Below, piece after piece: positions 7,230 to 17,613 of a DNA stretch of 47,790 bases; within the stretch, counting starts at the first letter, position 1, and every line of letters begins with the position of its first letter. A program made the translations under genes and the position numbers. The notes under the pieces were generated by a model. It saw only the letters and a list, made by a program, of their open reading frames with translations. It searched no databases and had not been told where the DNA came from. Source of the stretch: Clostridium sp. CAG:465 (lineage in GTDB: Bacteria; Bacillota; Clostridia; TANB77; CAG-465); the NCBI GenBank assembly GCA_000433755.1, contig FR891293.1, positions 1-47,790 of the forward strand, given 5' to 3'.

Positions 7230-7850
7230 TTATTTCTCCTTAACTATATCGTTTATATTAGTCATTATTTCATCAATAAGTCCGTATTTTTTTGCCTCTT
7301 CAGCAGTCATATAATTATCTCTTTCAGTGTCTTTTTCAATAACATCCAATGGTTGACCTGTTCTTTCACTTAAAATTTTATTTAGTTTTTCTCTAGTTTT
7401 AACCATATGATCTGCATGTATTTTTATTTCAGTTGTTTGACCTGAAAGACCACCACCTGCAATTAAAGGTTGATGAATTAGTACTTCAGAATTAGGTAAT
7501 GCATACCTTTTTCCCTTTGTACCTGCAGCAAGTAATACAGAACCCATGCTTGCTGCAAGACCAACACAAATTGTACAAACATCAGATTTAATGTATTGCA
7601 TAGTATCATATATAGCCATTCCATCAGTTATACTTCCACCAGGACTATTAATATATAGATAAATATCTTTACCAGGATCCTCTGCATCTAAGAATAATAA
7701 TTGAGCAATTACAACAGATGCAGATGCACTATCAACCTGTTCAGATAAAAATATTATTCTTTCTTTTAAAAGTCTAGAGAAAATATCATAAGATCTTTCC
7801 CCTTTACTTGTTTGTTCAATAACATAAGGTACTAAACTATTTTTTTCCAT
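7230..7850 (-). CDS. clpP: ATP-dependent Clp protease proteolytic subunit ClpP
   Basis: The serine peptidase that forms the 14-subunit chamber served by ClpX. It has 206 residues with the complete triad: serine in GLAASMGSVLL (about residue 99), histidine in VLIHQPLIAG (about 124) and aspartate in ERDNYMTAEEA (about 173). The N-terminal processing region begins MEKNSLVPYVIEQ, close to the Bacillus sequence. The start ATG has a GGAGG site at good spacing and the gene is 18 bases downstream of tig. Confidence 0.98.
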   Translation of the reverse strand: MEKNSLVPYVIEQTSKGERSYDIFSRLLKERIIFLSEQVDSASASVVIAQLLFLDAEDPGKDIYLYINSPGGSITDGMAIYDTMQYIKSDVCTICVGLAASMGSVLLAAGTKGKRYALPNSEVLIHQPLIAGGGLSGQTTEIKIHADHMVKTREKLNKILSERTGQPLDVIEKDTERDNYMTAEEAKKYGLIDEIMTNINDIVKEK

Positions 7851-7868
7851 TTATATAACCTCCTACTA

Positions 7869-9155
7869 TTATTTTTCAATTGCAGAGTCTACAATTATTT
7901 TCATAAGTTTATCTTGTTTTATTTTTTCTTCCATATAATGTCTTACGTTCTCATTTTTATTTAAATCGTCATTTGTATTTTCAGATCCGTATTGTTTTTT
8001 TAATTCATCTATTTTTTCATCTATTTCTTTTGCTTCAACTTTAATCTCCTCAAGCTTTTCAATAGCATCTAGTGCAAGTTTTAATTTAACATTTTTTTCT
8101 GCTTCAGGTCTTAAGTTTTTCTTAAATTCTTCTTCAGTTGTATTCATATACATACAATAAGTTTTAAGATCTAATCCTTGATATGCTAAATTAGAAGCAA
8201 ATTGATTTGACATACTTTCAACTTCGTCATCAATCATAGATTCAGGAATTACAACTTCTGTATTTTCAACTAATTTATCGATTACAGCAATTTCCTTTTG
8301 ATTTTTAGCACTCTCTTCTTTTTGTTTTTTTACTTTCTTTTCAACATCTTTTCTATAATCTGCTAAAGTTTCAAATTCAGAAACATCTTTTGCAAACTCA
8401 TCATCAAGTTCAGGTAAAATTTTAGATTTTATACTTATTAGTTTTACTTTAAACATTGCTGGTTTACCTGCTAGATTCTCAGCATGGTATTCTTTAGGAA
8501 ATGTTACATTTATTTCTTTTTCTTCTCCTATTTTCATACCAATTAATTGATCTTCAAATCCAGGTATAAATTGTCCACTACCAATTGTAAGTTCAAAATT
8601 TTCAGCTTTACCACCTTCAAAAGCTACACCGTCAACGAAACCTTCAAAATCAATTGTAGAAATATCATCTTTTTGTAGATCTCTGTCATCTACAGATACA
8701 ACTCTTGCATTTTTTTGTCTATCAGATTCAATTGCAGCATCTACTTCTTTTTTTGATACTTTAGAATCAATTTTTTTAACTTCTAAACCTTTATATTTTT
8801 TTACAGTAGCTTCAGGTTTTACAAATAAAGTAACTGTATATATTAAATCCTTACCTTTACCAATTTGCTTTACATCAAGCTCAGGTTTAGATACTACTTC
8901 TAATTTATTATCTTCTACAGCCTTTCTATATTCATCATCTACGTTATCTTCAATAACTGTTTCATATAGAACACCTTCACCATATACTTTCTCTACAACA
9001 TTTCTTGGTACTTTACCATTTCTAAAACCAGGCACCTTAAAATACTTTGCATTTTTATGAAATGCTTTGTCTAGTTCTTTTTCAAAAGTTTCTTTATCCA
9101 TTGTAAACTCTAATACTACTTTTGAATTTTCTTGCTTATCTACTTTTACATTCAT
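7869..9155 (-). CDS. tig: Trigger factor
   Basis: Ribosome-bound chaperone and peptidyl-prolyl isomerase, 428 residues from the ATG (MNVKVDKQ) that follows GGAGG; an ATG 18 bases earlier includes the ribosome binding site and is rejected. The N-terminal ribosome-docking signature is VPGFRNGKVPRNVV (about residues 33-46). The FKBP-type domain lies around residues 160-245 (FEGFVDGVAFEGGKAENF, IPGFEDQLIGM). The remainder is the helical C-terminal substrate cradle. It is the first gene of the tig-clpP-clpX operon, with its own promoter upstream. Confidence 0.97.
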   Translation of the reverse strand: MNVKVDKQENSKVVLEFTMDKETFEKELDKAFHKNAKYFKVPGFRNGKVPRNVVEKVYGEGVLYETVIEDNVDDEYRKAVEDNKLEVVSKPELDVKQIGKGKDLIYTVTLFVKPEATVKKYKGLEVKKIDSKVSKKEVDAAIESDRQKNARVVSVDDRDLQKDDISTIDFEGFVDGVAFEGGKAENFELTIGSGQFIPGFEDQLIGMKIGEEKEINVTFPKEYHAENLAGKPAMFKVKLISIKSKILPELDDEFAKDVSEFETLADYRKDVEKKVKKQKEESAKNQKEIAVIDKLVENTEVVIPESMIDDEVESMSNQFASNLAYQGLDLKTYCMYMNTTEEEFKKNLRPEAEKNVKLKLALDAIEKLEEIKVEAKEIDEKIDELKKQYGSENTNDDLNKNENVRHYMEEKIKQDKLMKIIVDSAIEK

Positions 9156-9209
9156 TTTTAATCCTCCATTCAAGTAACTTTCATATATTACTATTAAACT
9201 AACTATTAT

Positions 9210-9237
9210 ATTATATCATATTTTTCTGATTTTTCAA
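9210..9237 (-). promoter_or_regulatory. Promoter of the tig-clpP-clpX operon
   Basis: On the minus strand: TTGAAA, 16 bases, TATAAT, about 55 bases upstream of tig. I saw no CIRCE or CtsR-type repeat nearby. Confidence 0.55.
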
Positions 9238-9362
9238 CCAATTCAAGCAATAAAATTTAATTGCTTACTAATTTATATTATTGAATATACAAGAAAATTA
9301 GATTCAAACAACTGAAATATGTTACTAAAATTTTCTTTTGTTATATCACAAATGAAATAATA

Positions 9363-9428
9363 ACCCTATAGGCATAGACAACTTTTTTGTGTCCACCCTA
9401 TAGGGTACCATTTATGTGACGAAGTCAC
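9363..9428. repeat. Nested palindromes after the GH94 gene
   Basis: Two copies of CCCTATAGG (the second within the perfect palindrome ACCCTATAGGGT at 9395-9406) flank GACA/TGTC arms, so the whole can fold as one long hairpin. A further small hairpin, GTGAC-GAA-GTCAC (9416-9428), overlaps the stop codon of the GH94 gene. This is probably the transcription end of the glucan-synthase operon, although the T tract is poor. Confidence 0.5.
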
Positions 9429-11485
9429 TTTTGTTCTTTTAAATAATCTTCAATTATTTTATACATCCAAGCAGATGAGCCTGTATACCAAGTCCAACCT
9501 CCTCTTCCAGGATGTTCAGGATTAGAATATATATCCGCTGCAACAACATATGGTTCAACCATATATTTATCTGCTTTTTCTTTTGTATCACTATGATAAA
9601 TAGGGTTCAAAAGTTTTAATATCTCTATTCCCTTTTCCTTGTTTTTTAATTCAAAATATGCTTTTGAAAACCAAGTTGCTCCATGAGTATATTGTCCTCC
9701 ATTTTCTCTTGTCCCTGGAACATATGCCTTTATATATCCAGGATTATTTTTAGGTTTATCAAACGGTGGATATAATAGTCTTACTACCATATTTTCCTTA
9801 TCAACAAGATAATTATATGCACATTCCATACATGTTAAAAGTTCATTTTTTACATCTTTATCATTTATCATTGAAATAACAGCCCAAGACTGAGATATAA
9901 TATCAACTTTACACTCTTTATTTGAGTACGCACCAAGCACTTCACCATTTTCAAAAAATGCTCTTACAAAATGATCGCTATCCCAACAATTTTCAATAAT
10001 GCTATGCTTTAATAAATGTCTTTCTCTTTTACATGTTTCAACCATTTCATTATCTTTCATATATTTTGCTATACTAGAAAATCTATCTAAAACATTCATC
10101 ATAAAAAATGTAAGCCATACTGATTGTCCACGTATATTGCTAAAGCCATCATTCCAATCACCATCTCCAATATCAAGTAATCCATTTGAAGGATTCTTTC
10201 TTGATAAGCCATATGTAATTGTCTTTTTTGCATGATTATAAACACTATCTTCTACATTAATATTGTGATAAACATCATAAAGTTCTCTTCTATTTCCCAT
10301 TAGTTTATCTTCTAAATATTTCGTTTTCTCTTCTAATACAGAGTAATCTTTAGTTTTAGATATATATTCGCTTAAAACATAAGGAAGCCATAAATAATCA
10401 TCACTAAAATATGTCCTAATTCCTGCAGAGTTGTGTTCATGCCACCAATGCAAAACATCACCTTTTTCAAACTGTTTACTTGAATTTAAAATTATTTGAT
10501 TTCTTGTAATCTCAGGCGAAGACGAAATCAAGGCTAAGGTATCCTGAAGTTGATCTCTAAATCCAATAGCTCCTCCTGATTGATAAAAACCACTTCTAGC
10601 ATAAAGTCTACATACTATAGTTTGATATAAAAGCCAACCATTTGCCATTATATCAATATATTCATCACCAGTGTTAAATTTTGTGTTTGGTACAACAAGT
10701 TTCTTCCAGTATTTTTTGGTTTCATTATATTCTTTTACAACGTTTTTATTTGATGAATATTTATCTTTCATGCTTTTTATATACTCTTTAGTTTTTGTTT
10801 TATTTGCACCTAAAATTATCGAAAATTCTTCTTTTGAATTTGGAGCTATTACTATATTTAAACTTAAGTTATAGCTTTTTGTATCAAATTCATACGTTAT
10901 GTTATCACTATCTTTTACAACAAATTCAAATGCTTCGCACTCAGAAAAATCAATACTATAAGGATTTTTTAAAATCATTGTATTATCTTCCTCTTTACAC
11001 AATATATACCCAGCATTTGTTTCCTGAGATACTCCAAGAGTCGGTTCTAATTTATATTCAATTTTTACACTTTTCTCTTCTCCATAATTATTTTCAAGTG
11101 TAATATATTGAATTTTTATATTATCTTCTTTAGGAATAAATATATCCATAGTTTTTCTTATATACTCTTCTTCCTCAAGAACTCTTGTATATCCAAATCC
11201 ATAAACCAAATTATAGTTTTTTTCAAATATTCCCTTAAAAGATTCACCAGGCTTAAATTCAATCCAATCATTGCACCAATCAGTAAGTTTATATTCCCTA
11301 CTATTAATATAATAGGTATACACGGTACCATAACTTGAAATTATAGTACCGAAATTTTTATTAGCCATTACATTACACCATGGAAGAGGAGTATTAGTAT
11401 TTAAAATATGATACTCATCTTTATTTTTAGAAAAACCTCCATATGAATTAAACGCAATGTAATCTGAAGTATTACCTATTTTCAT
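9425..11485 (-). CDS. GH94-type phosphorylase half of a split cyclic beta-glucan synthase
   Basis: A protein of 686 residues from ATG MKIGNTSDY; AGGGAGG lies 12 bases upstream, and two earlier ATGs sit on or before that site. The N-terminal beta-sandwich (about residues 1-260) is followed by an alpha/alpha barrel with family-94 elements: ARSGFYQSGGAIGFRDQLQD, VLHWWHEHNSAGIRTYFSDD and the general-acid motif GDGDWNDG (about residue 440). GH94 enzymes phosphorolyse beta-glucosides; in cyclic beta-1,2-glucan synthases the equivalent module trims and sets chain length. The upstream gene supplies the glycosyltransferase and ends four bases before this start, so the two are translationally coupled. 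A free-standing cellobiose- or sophorose-type phosphorylase is the alternative. Confidence 0.8.
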   Translation of the reverse strand: MKIGNTSDYIAFNSYGGFSKNKDEYHILNTNTPLPWCNVMANKNFGTIISSYGTVYTYYINSREYKLTDWCNDWIEFKPGESFKGIFEKNYNLVYGFGYTRVLEEEEYIRKTMDIFIPKEDNIKIQYITLENNYGEEKSVKIEYKLEPTLGVSQETNAGYILCKEEDNTMILKNPYSIDFSECEAFEFVVKDSDNITYEFDTKSYNLSLNIVIAPNSKEEFSIILGANKTKTKEYIKSMKDKYSSNKNVVKEYNETKKYWKKLVVPNTKFNTGDEYIDIMANGWLLYQTIVCRLYARSGFYQSGGAIGFRDQLQDTLALISSSPEITRNQIILNSSKQFEKGDVLHWWHEHNSAGIRTYFSDDYLWLPYVLSEYISKTKDYSVLEEKTKYLEDKLMGNRRELYDVYHNINVEDSVYNHAKKTITYGLSRKNPSNGLLDIGDGDWNDGFSNIRGQSVWLTFFMMNVLDRFSSIAKYMKDNEMVETCKRERHLLKHSIIENCWDSDHFVRAFFENGEVLGAYSNKECKVDIISQSWAVISMINDKDVKNELLTCMECAYNYLVDKENMVVRLLYPPFDKPKNNPGYIKAYVPGTRENGGQYTHGATWFSKAYFELKNKEKGIEILKLLNPIYHSDTKEKADKYMVEPYVVAADIYSNPEHPGRGGWTWYTGSSAWMYKIIEDYLKEQK

Positions 11486-11489
11486 TTTA

Positions 11490-14400
11490 TTATACATCCT
11501 CCCTATGATCATATGTTAATTCTTTGTTTACTAACTCATCTGCTGTATCATTTTCTTCACTAACTGTTAAAAGTTCTCTAACATCCTTAATATATCTCTT
11601 TGCAAGAAAAGATAATAGATCAATTTCATTTTTATTTAAGACATTTATATTAAGTAAATATATATTTCCTTTTGTAATATCTGAAAATATAGCTCTATCT
11701 AATCTAGTCCTTAAATATGTATAAATAGGTCCATTTTGTTTTTGTGCCTCATCAATTAAAATTACAATATCTAAATCAATTTTTCTACTTTTAACATAAT
11801 CCATAAAGCTTATTACTTCATTAATTATTCCAGCATTTTCAATTCTATCAACATATACAAGTATAATTGGTAAATCACCAGAAATTGAGTACTTCCATAA
11901 TATAGACTGATTTAGTGATTCATTCCAAAATTTATTATTATTTAAATTTGTTTTTCTAAATAATACGTCTTTTAATATATTGTTATATACTTGAGCTTTA
12001 CCATTTTCAAGTTTTAAGTATCTTGCCTGAATGCTGTTTAGCTCACTTGCAAGTTTGAAATGTTCATCTATTGTAACTTCATCTAAATTAACAACGGTAT
12101 TTGAAATCTTATATTTACTATCTGCAACACCTAAAATGTAATAAAATTCTTGTCTTTCATGTGAATCTAGTATAATTGTTGCCCTATATGATAGTATTGG
12201 CCATAAAGGATATTTAACAACATTTTGGTTATATGCCTCATCAGGATTTTTTATAATCTTTTGCTTTTCAGTTTCTACCTCTTTATCCAGATCTATACCG
12301 ATAAGTTTAGTATATACAAATAAATCGGTATCTTCTTCATTTTTCTTTCTTTTACTTGCAACAAGTATATCTAAATTATCGTCATAATATGTTTCAATTT
12401 GTAGATTACTAAATGAAGGATGAACAACATTTGTCATATAATCTGTCATAGCAGGTTCCATATACGTATTAATTAATATTTCACGTCTTAAACTAGTATT
12501 GTTATATATACTTACTTTTTTTATTTCCACGTTATATTCAGGTGAAATAAAAGTAGTAGTTGTTGTTTCTAAATTTCCATCTTCAATATATGTTTCAACC
12601 CTATTAAGTGAAGAAGTCCAAACGCACTTAGTTGAATTTTTATTATTAGTACTCAATATATTTCCATCTGTTGCACTAAATCTATTTCCAGACACTTTAT
12701 CAGTAAGATAAACAAAATTTCCTGTACTCTCTATATCAGTATATCTTTGTTTATTTACTATTTTATCTTTATATTTTATAAAACTAGAACCAGTATTTGT
12801 AATTAGTGAAGACATGTTTGAACCGCGTAAAAAAGCAATATCTAAGTTTTGTTTAAAATCAGGATTCTCATCTACATATACTCTTTCTGCGTAGTCACAT
12901 GTAACATGAGTTGTATATTTATTAAGATTTTTTTGCTTAAATTTATTACTATTATCACTTATTTTTTTCTTTATTTTAGCCTTCATTCTCTCACGTTCTT
13001 TAAGTAATATCTCACACGCTCTAATATTAGGATTTCTATGGAATCTTCTTTGTATAATACCGCTGTTTATATAATTATTAATAGCTGTTAAAATCATACC
13101 TTGGTGATGTGCCATATATGTTTTAGCGATCTTACTTGTAGAATTTTCATCTAAATGTTCTTTAGTATAATCAATAGATTCATAAAATCCAAAAGCAGAA
13201 TACATGCCTAATTTTTTTAACTTCTTAATATTTTTATATACTTTCTGCGGTGAATATTCAAGCATTAATATAGATGCATATGGAGCAACGACAAGATAAT
13301 TATTAAGTCCTCTTTTTAGTCCAAGCCATGGAATACCAAATTCTTTATATTGATAATTTAACATATCGTCTTTAACAGCATAAGCTGACTCTGATATACC
13401 AAACGGAACGTTATTTTCCTTAGCATATTTTATTTGACTATACATTGTAAAAAATAATGATTGATCAATTAATGTATGTTCATATGACTTATCAAATAAA
13501 TATGGCATAAAATATTCGAATGCTGTGCCACCCCACGATATAAGACCTTTATATCCATCAACTTTTACCAAATTTCTAGCAAGTGCAAACCAATGTTTAG
13601 ATGTTACTTGCCTTGAAGCTATTGCAATAAGACTTGTAGTCCTACTTTCAGACATAAGCATATCATAGTAACTATCTACAAGTTTACCGTTTTCTTGAGC
13701 ATATCCAATTGAAAATAAATTTCTAGAAGTATCATATAGCACTGTAAAATCTGTTTCATCAATTATTTTTTGTACAATTTCAATCATCTGATTAATTAAA
13801 TGTTCGTTTTCTACTTCAATCTCTTTTTCAAATTTATTATGCCCTAATAATTCGATTAAAAATTGTTTTGTTACATATAAGCTTGCTACAAAATTTCCAC
13901 TATCTACTGTAGATATAAATCTTGGTCTTAAAGGCTCTAGTGTTTTTATATTGTACCAGTTATATAAATGTCCATTCCATTTTTCAAGTTTTAAAATTGT
14001 ATTAAATACTTTTTGAAGTCTATCTATACATTCATTTGCATCTATAAATTTTAAATCATATGCATCTATTATAGAAAGTAAAGCAAATCCTATATTTGTT
14101 GATGATGTCCTATTTACAATTTTATACCTTCTATCTTCTTGGTAATTATCTGTTGGTAAATAGTTGTTTACTTCACTCATCATACTATCAAAAAATCCCC
14201 ATGTTCTTCTTGCTATTTCTATAACATCATCATTTCCTTTTTGATCTAATTTTTTTCTCCTGCCGAACAAATGGTCTTTGCCAAGTAAATACGCAAATAT
14301 TGGAGCAATTATCATTGAAATTCCAATAAGTATTTTAAAATCAAAATATAAATCAAGACCTATACTTGATGGTAAAAAAGGTATAAAAGCTACAAAAGCT

Positions 14401-17093
14401 CCAACTATAACATTAGGTAACATATTAAAATAATAGTATTTTAATGTGTTTTTAGATGTTTTATCTAACATTTCACCTGTAGTCCACTGTAGTAAATTTT
14501 TATGTGATATTAACATCCTATATATTGATTTTATAAAAGCATTTAAACATATATATGATTTATATGGAATCGTAACAAAGTTAAAACACATTGTTAAAAA
14601 AACAGCATCAATTCCATGAATAATTGGTATATATTGTACCTCTTTAGAATGTCTAATTTTTCCAAATAAAAGTATATCAAATATTGAAATAACATTTCCA
14701 AAATTAATTGCAACAAAAACTAAAAGGCAAGTTGCGGCAAATACTTTTGTAGAAACAAAGCAAGAAAGTATTATTGCAATAAGAGCTACAACATCTAAAA
14801 GTGGTCTCCTTAAATTATCAAATATTTTCCATTTGGATAGTAAATTAAGTTTTGACTTAGGACTAATTAACCACTTTATAATTTGCATATCTCCTCTATA
14901 CCATCTATGTGATCTTTTCATATATGCAATATAATTTTTAGGAAAGCCATCTTGAACTTCTATGTCAGAAGCAAGTCCAGCTCTTAAGATTGAACCTTCC
15001 AACAGATCATGTGAAAGCACCAAATTTTCTGGTATTTCATTTGCAACTAATTTGTCAAATAATTCTATATTATATATTCCCTTACCACAAAATATTGCTT
15101 CTCCAAAAACATCTTGATACACATCAGATACTGCAGTTGTATATATATCTAGGCCTCCAAACCCACCAAATATCTTTGAAAATATTGATTTATTAGCATC
15201 GACAATATCAAGTCCAACTGAAGGTTGAATTAAGCCATATCCCTTTTTTACAATTTTACCATTCTTAGAAAGTATTGGTTTATTTAATGGATGAGCAACT
15301 ATTGATACAAGATCCTTTGCTGTATTAAGAGATAAATTAGTATCTTCATCAATTGTAATTACGTATTTTGCATTTACAATATCGTTGTATGTAACATAAA
15401 ATCTTTTATCCACTTCTTCATCTGTGTATTTTCCAAGTACTAATTTATTAAATTCAAGTAACGCTCCTCTTTTTCTCTCCCATCCCATATAGCAGTTTTC
15501 ACCTTTAGAGAACACACGTTTTCTATATACGAAATTAAATAATATATGAGATGATCTGTATTTAGCATTAAGCTTATCTAATTCTTGCTTGGCATAATCA
15601 AGTATTTTTTTATCCATATCTATAACTTCTTTATTACTTGATACGCAATCACCTATTAGCATATAGTACATATTATCACTACGATTTGCAAGATATGTAA
15701 CTTCCATTTTCTTTATCATTTGATCTAGTTTTTCTATAGAAGAAATAATTGTTGGCATGACAACATATGTCACGTTATTTTCATCAACTGTTTTTGCAAA
15801 ATCAAATCTAGGTAATATCTCTGGTCGTAAAGCTTTTCTAAAGAAGTAATTAACCAATTTTTGTGCGCATTCAAAAGATAATATAAACGTTATAACAAAA
15901 GCAACTATTATTGCACAAACTGATTTAAAATGGAATAAATTATATCCTACAAGTATAGTAAATTCTACCGTTAATAATAATATAATAAGAAGATACCATA
16001 CAGTCTTTGTTGGCTCAATAAATTTATTATATATAACTTCTCCAATATATGATTTCTTTAACTCTTTTTTTAATAAATATCTATACTCTCCAATTAAGAA
16101 AAATCCTACGTGTTTTTTATATTTTTTAGAACACTCGACAGCTTTTTTAGCTACATATACTTCTGACAGGTTATATTTTTTCGCTAATTTTATAATATAT
16201 TCTCTATATCTAGACTTTGTCTTATAATCACATTTTTTAAATTCGTTTGTATAATCAAGTCTTAAAGCTTCATCTATTTTACTTACTTTTTCAAATATTT
16301 CTCTAAAATTAATTCCTTGTATTTGTTTATATGCAAGAATTGCCCTACCAATATAGTCAGTGGTCTTAGCAATTTCCATATGTTCTTTTATAATGGCTTC
16401 TTCAACAGTAAATCCAATTTTTTCTGCCTCATCTTTTAATCTATCAAAATATTTTTCACCTTTTGTGCCAAGCTCTTTTAATCTATATGACATATATTCT
16501 ATAAAAGCTGTATTTGCAGTTTTTATATGATTTTCATTTATAATATAATCTTTTAAATAAAATTTCTTTCTTAAATTTAAAAATATCTCTTTACTATACT
16601 TAGAATCAGAATTTTCATTTATAATGATTTCTTCGACTTCAATTTTCTTAGCCTGAGAATTCGTAATATTTATACATATTCTTGCAATAAATTTTAAAAG
16701 TGCAATTTTTAACATTAAAATAAACAGATCAAGTTCTTCAGAAGTAAGATAAGATAATTTTTGATGTTCTCTTAAGCAATTTAATATTAAATTTTGGTCA
16801 ATGTACCCTGTGTTCTGTTCAACTAGCTCATATGCAAGATAAAAAATGGAAACATATTTATCTCCATCATGTGTTATAATAGCAGGAAGCCTTTTAGATT
16901 TTAAAGAACGCCTTGCTTCTTTTATTTCTTCATACTGTTCTTCTATAATATACATATTGTCAAGTATCCACTGTCCAGCAGAATGAATAGGTATTTTTAG
17001 TTCATAACTACTTTCAAGTAACTTATGTGTTTTACATATAATATTATAATTTTGCTCTGCATTTTTAAATATTGAATTTAGCGTATGTTTCAT
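11490..17093 (-). CDS. Cyclic beta-1,2-glucan synthase-like protein, GT84 part
   Basis: A large membrane enzyme of 1,867 residues; the ATG giving MKHTLNSIF follows AGAGGGG, and a TTG three codons earlier lacks spacing. A helical N-terminal region is followed by two membrane spans (about 360-410), then a GT2/GT84 catalytic domain with VITIDEDTNLS (about 584), LSHDLLEGS and the acceptor motif RSHRWYRGDMQ (about 730). More spans follow (about 765-935). A glucoamylase-like helical domain comes next (HHQGM near 1330), then a beta-rich GH94-like N-terminal module at the C-terminus. Known synthases of this family (NdvB/Cgs) are single chains near 2,800 residues; here the last phosphorylase module is a separate gene. 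The product is expected to be an extracytoplasmic beta-1,2-glucan, by inference from the family. Confidence 0.85.
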   Translation of the reverse strand: MKHTLNSIFKNAEQNYNIICKTHKLLESSYELKIPIHSAGQWILDNMYIIEEQYEEIKEARRSLKSKRLPAIITHDGDKYVSIFYLAYELVEQNTGYIDQNLILNCLREHQKLSYLTSEELDLFILMLKIALLKFIARICINITNSQAKKIEVEEIIINENSDSKYSKEIFLNLRKKFYLKDYIINENHIKTANTAFIEYMSYRLKELGTKGEKYFDRLKDEAEKIGFTVEEAIIKEHMEIAKTTDYIGRAILAYKQIQGINFREIFEKVSKIDEALRLDYTNEFKKCDYKTKSRYREYIIKLAKKYNLSEVYVAKKAVECSKKYKKHVGFFLIGEYRYLLKKELKKSYIGEVIYNKFIEPTKTVWYLLIILLLTVEFTILVGYNLFHFKSVCAIIVAFVITFILSFECAQKLVNYFFRKALRPEILPRFDFAKTVDENNVTYVVMPTIISSIEKLDQMIKKMEVTYLANRSDNMYYMLIGDCVSSNKEVIDMDKKILDYAKQELDKLNAKYRSSHILFNFVYRKRVFSKGENCYMGWERKRGALLEFNKLVLGKYTDEEVDKRFYVTYNDIVNAKYVITIDEDTNLSLNTAKDLVSIVAHPLNKPILSKNGKIVKKGYGLIQPSVGLDIVDANKSIFSKIFGGFGGLDIYTTAVSDVYQDVFGEAIFCGKGIYNIELFDKLVANEIPENLVLSHDLLEGSILRAGLASDIEVQDGFPKNYIAYMKRSHRWYRGDMQIIKWLISPKSKLNLLSKWKIFDNLRRPLLDVVALIAIILSCFVSTKVFAATCLLVFVAINFGNVISIFDILLFGKIRHSKEVQYIPIIHGIDAVFLTMCFNFVTIPYKSYICLNAFIKSIYRMLISHKNLLQWTTGEMLDKTSKNTLKYYYFNMLPNVIVGAFVAFIPFLPSSIGLDLYFDFKILIGISMIIAPIFAYLLGKDHLFGRRKKLDQKGNDDVIEIARRTWGFFDSMMSEVNNYLPTDNYQEDRRYKIVNRTSSTNIGFALLSIIDAYDLKFIDANECIDRLQKVFNTILKLEKWNGHLYNWYNIKTLEPLRPRFISTVDSGNFVASLYVTKQFLIELLGHNKFEKEIEVENEHLINQMIEIVQKIIDETDFTVLYDTSRNLFSIGYAQENGKLVDSYYDMLMSESRTTSLIAIASRQVTSKHWFALARNLVKVDGYKGLISWGGTAFEYFMPYLFDKSYEHTLIDQSLFFTMYSQIKYAKENNVPFGISESAYAVKDDMLNYQYKEFGIPWLGLKRGLNNYLVVAPYASILMLEYSPQKVYKNIKKLKKLGMYSAFGFYESIDYTKEHLDENSTSKIAKTYMAHHQGMILTAINNYINSGIIQRRFHRNPNIRACEILLKERERMKAKIKKKISDNSNKFKQKNLNKYTTHVTCDYAERVYVDENPDFKQNLDIAFLRGSNMSSLITNTGSSFIKYKDKIVNKQRYTDIESTGNFVYLTDKVSGNRFSATDGNILSTNNKNSTKCVWTSSLNRVETYIEDGNLETTTTTFISPEYNVEIKKVSIYNNTSLRREILINTYMEPAMTDYMTNVVHPSFSNLQIETYYDDNLDILVASKRKKNEEDTDLFVYTKLIGIDLDKEVETEKQKIIKNPDEAYNQNVVKYPLWPILSYRATIILDSHERQEFYYILGVADSKYKISNTVVNLDEVTIDEHFKLASELNSIQARYLKLENGKAQVYNNILKDVLFRKTNLNNNKFWNESLNQSILWKYSISGDLPIILVYVDRIENAGIINEVISFMDYVKSRKIDLDIVILIDEAQKQNGPIYTYLRTRLDRAIFSDITKGNIYLLNINVLNKNEIDLLSFLAKRYIKDVRELLTVSEENDTADELVNKELTYDHREDV

Positions 17094-17134
17094 TAGATTC
17101 AACCCCTCTTTAACGTATATTTATTTACATCATA

Positions 17135-17163
17135 ATTATATATTATATCAAAACTTTTTACAA
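17135..17163 (-). promoter_or_regulatory. Promoter of the glucan-synthase operon
   Basis: On the minus strand: TTGTAA, 17 bases, TATAAT, about 40 bases before the start codon. Confidence 0.6.
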
Positions 17164-17279
17164 GATTTTAATATGATTTTATAATATTAAATTTAACTAA
17201 TATTTATTATCTGTGATATATTTAACATATATTCAATTTAAAAATATATAATCTACTAGAAGATAATTTTTAGTGAATT

Positions 17280-17336
17280 TCCCTCTTCTCACATCACCAT
17301 ATATGATCCGTTCAGCATACGGCGGATCAATTTATA
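17280..17336 (-). other. 3' end of a degraded group II intron (domain V/VI-like)
   Basis: Directly after the relic reverse-transcriptase stop codon, the minus strand reads a GATCCG/CGGATC hairpin around CCGTATGC, then GGTGATGTGAGAAGAGG. From memory, bacterial group II introns carry CCGTATGC...GTACGGT(G)GTGTGAGAGG-type sequence at this position, 3' of the maturase gene. The match is degenerate and the hairpin is shortened. Confidence 0.5.
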
Positions 17337-17613
17337 TTAAATATGAACTTCTTTTTGGTTTAGTTGAAATACTAGAACTCTTTTTCTTAATATTTCATTG
17401 TTAATAACCGATTGTATATATCTAGTTCTACACATTTGATAACAACCTTTTCTTAATTTTTCTCCGTTTTCTTTGAGATAATTAAATCTCTTCAACTGCT
17501 ATGTCATCTATTCCTACTACATCTTTGTTAGATACAGTTTTTATATGTCTTATTCATATTTTATGGATTAAAATTTCTTCTAAAACTTCCATATCCATTT
17601 CCTCTTTTCTTTT
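17337..17613 (-). pseudogene. ltrA: Group II intron reverse transcriptase/maturase relic (internal deletion)
   Basis: Conceptual translation of the minus strand gives an N-terminal fragment, MDMEVLEEILIHKI, a TGA stop, IRHIKTVSNKDVVGIDDIA, then a frame change to FNYLKENGEKLRKG. This matches the start of group II intron proteins (a leucine-rich helix, SNKGAAGIDG, a short helix, YLKENWEKL). It runs directly into a C-terminal-like piece, RTRYIQSVINNEILRKR, ending VHI and a stop. Several hundred codons of the catalytic core are missing. At least one stop and one frameshift show it is dead. Minus-strand sequence just upstream (17614-17680) may be intron RNA as well. Confidence 0.6.

Noticed and set aside
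11483..11530. Programmed frameshift joining the two glucan-synthase genes
   Set aside because: The downstream frame is closed by a TAA just before its possible starts, there is no slippery run at the junction, and a proper ribosome site serves the second gene.
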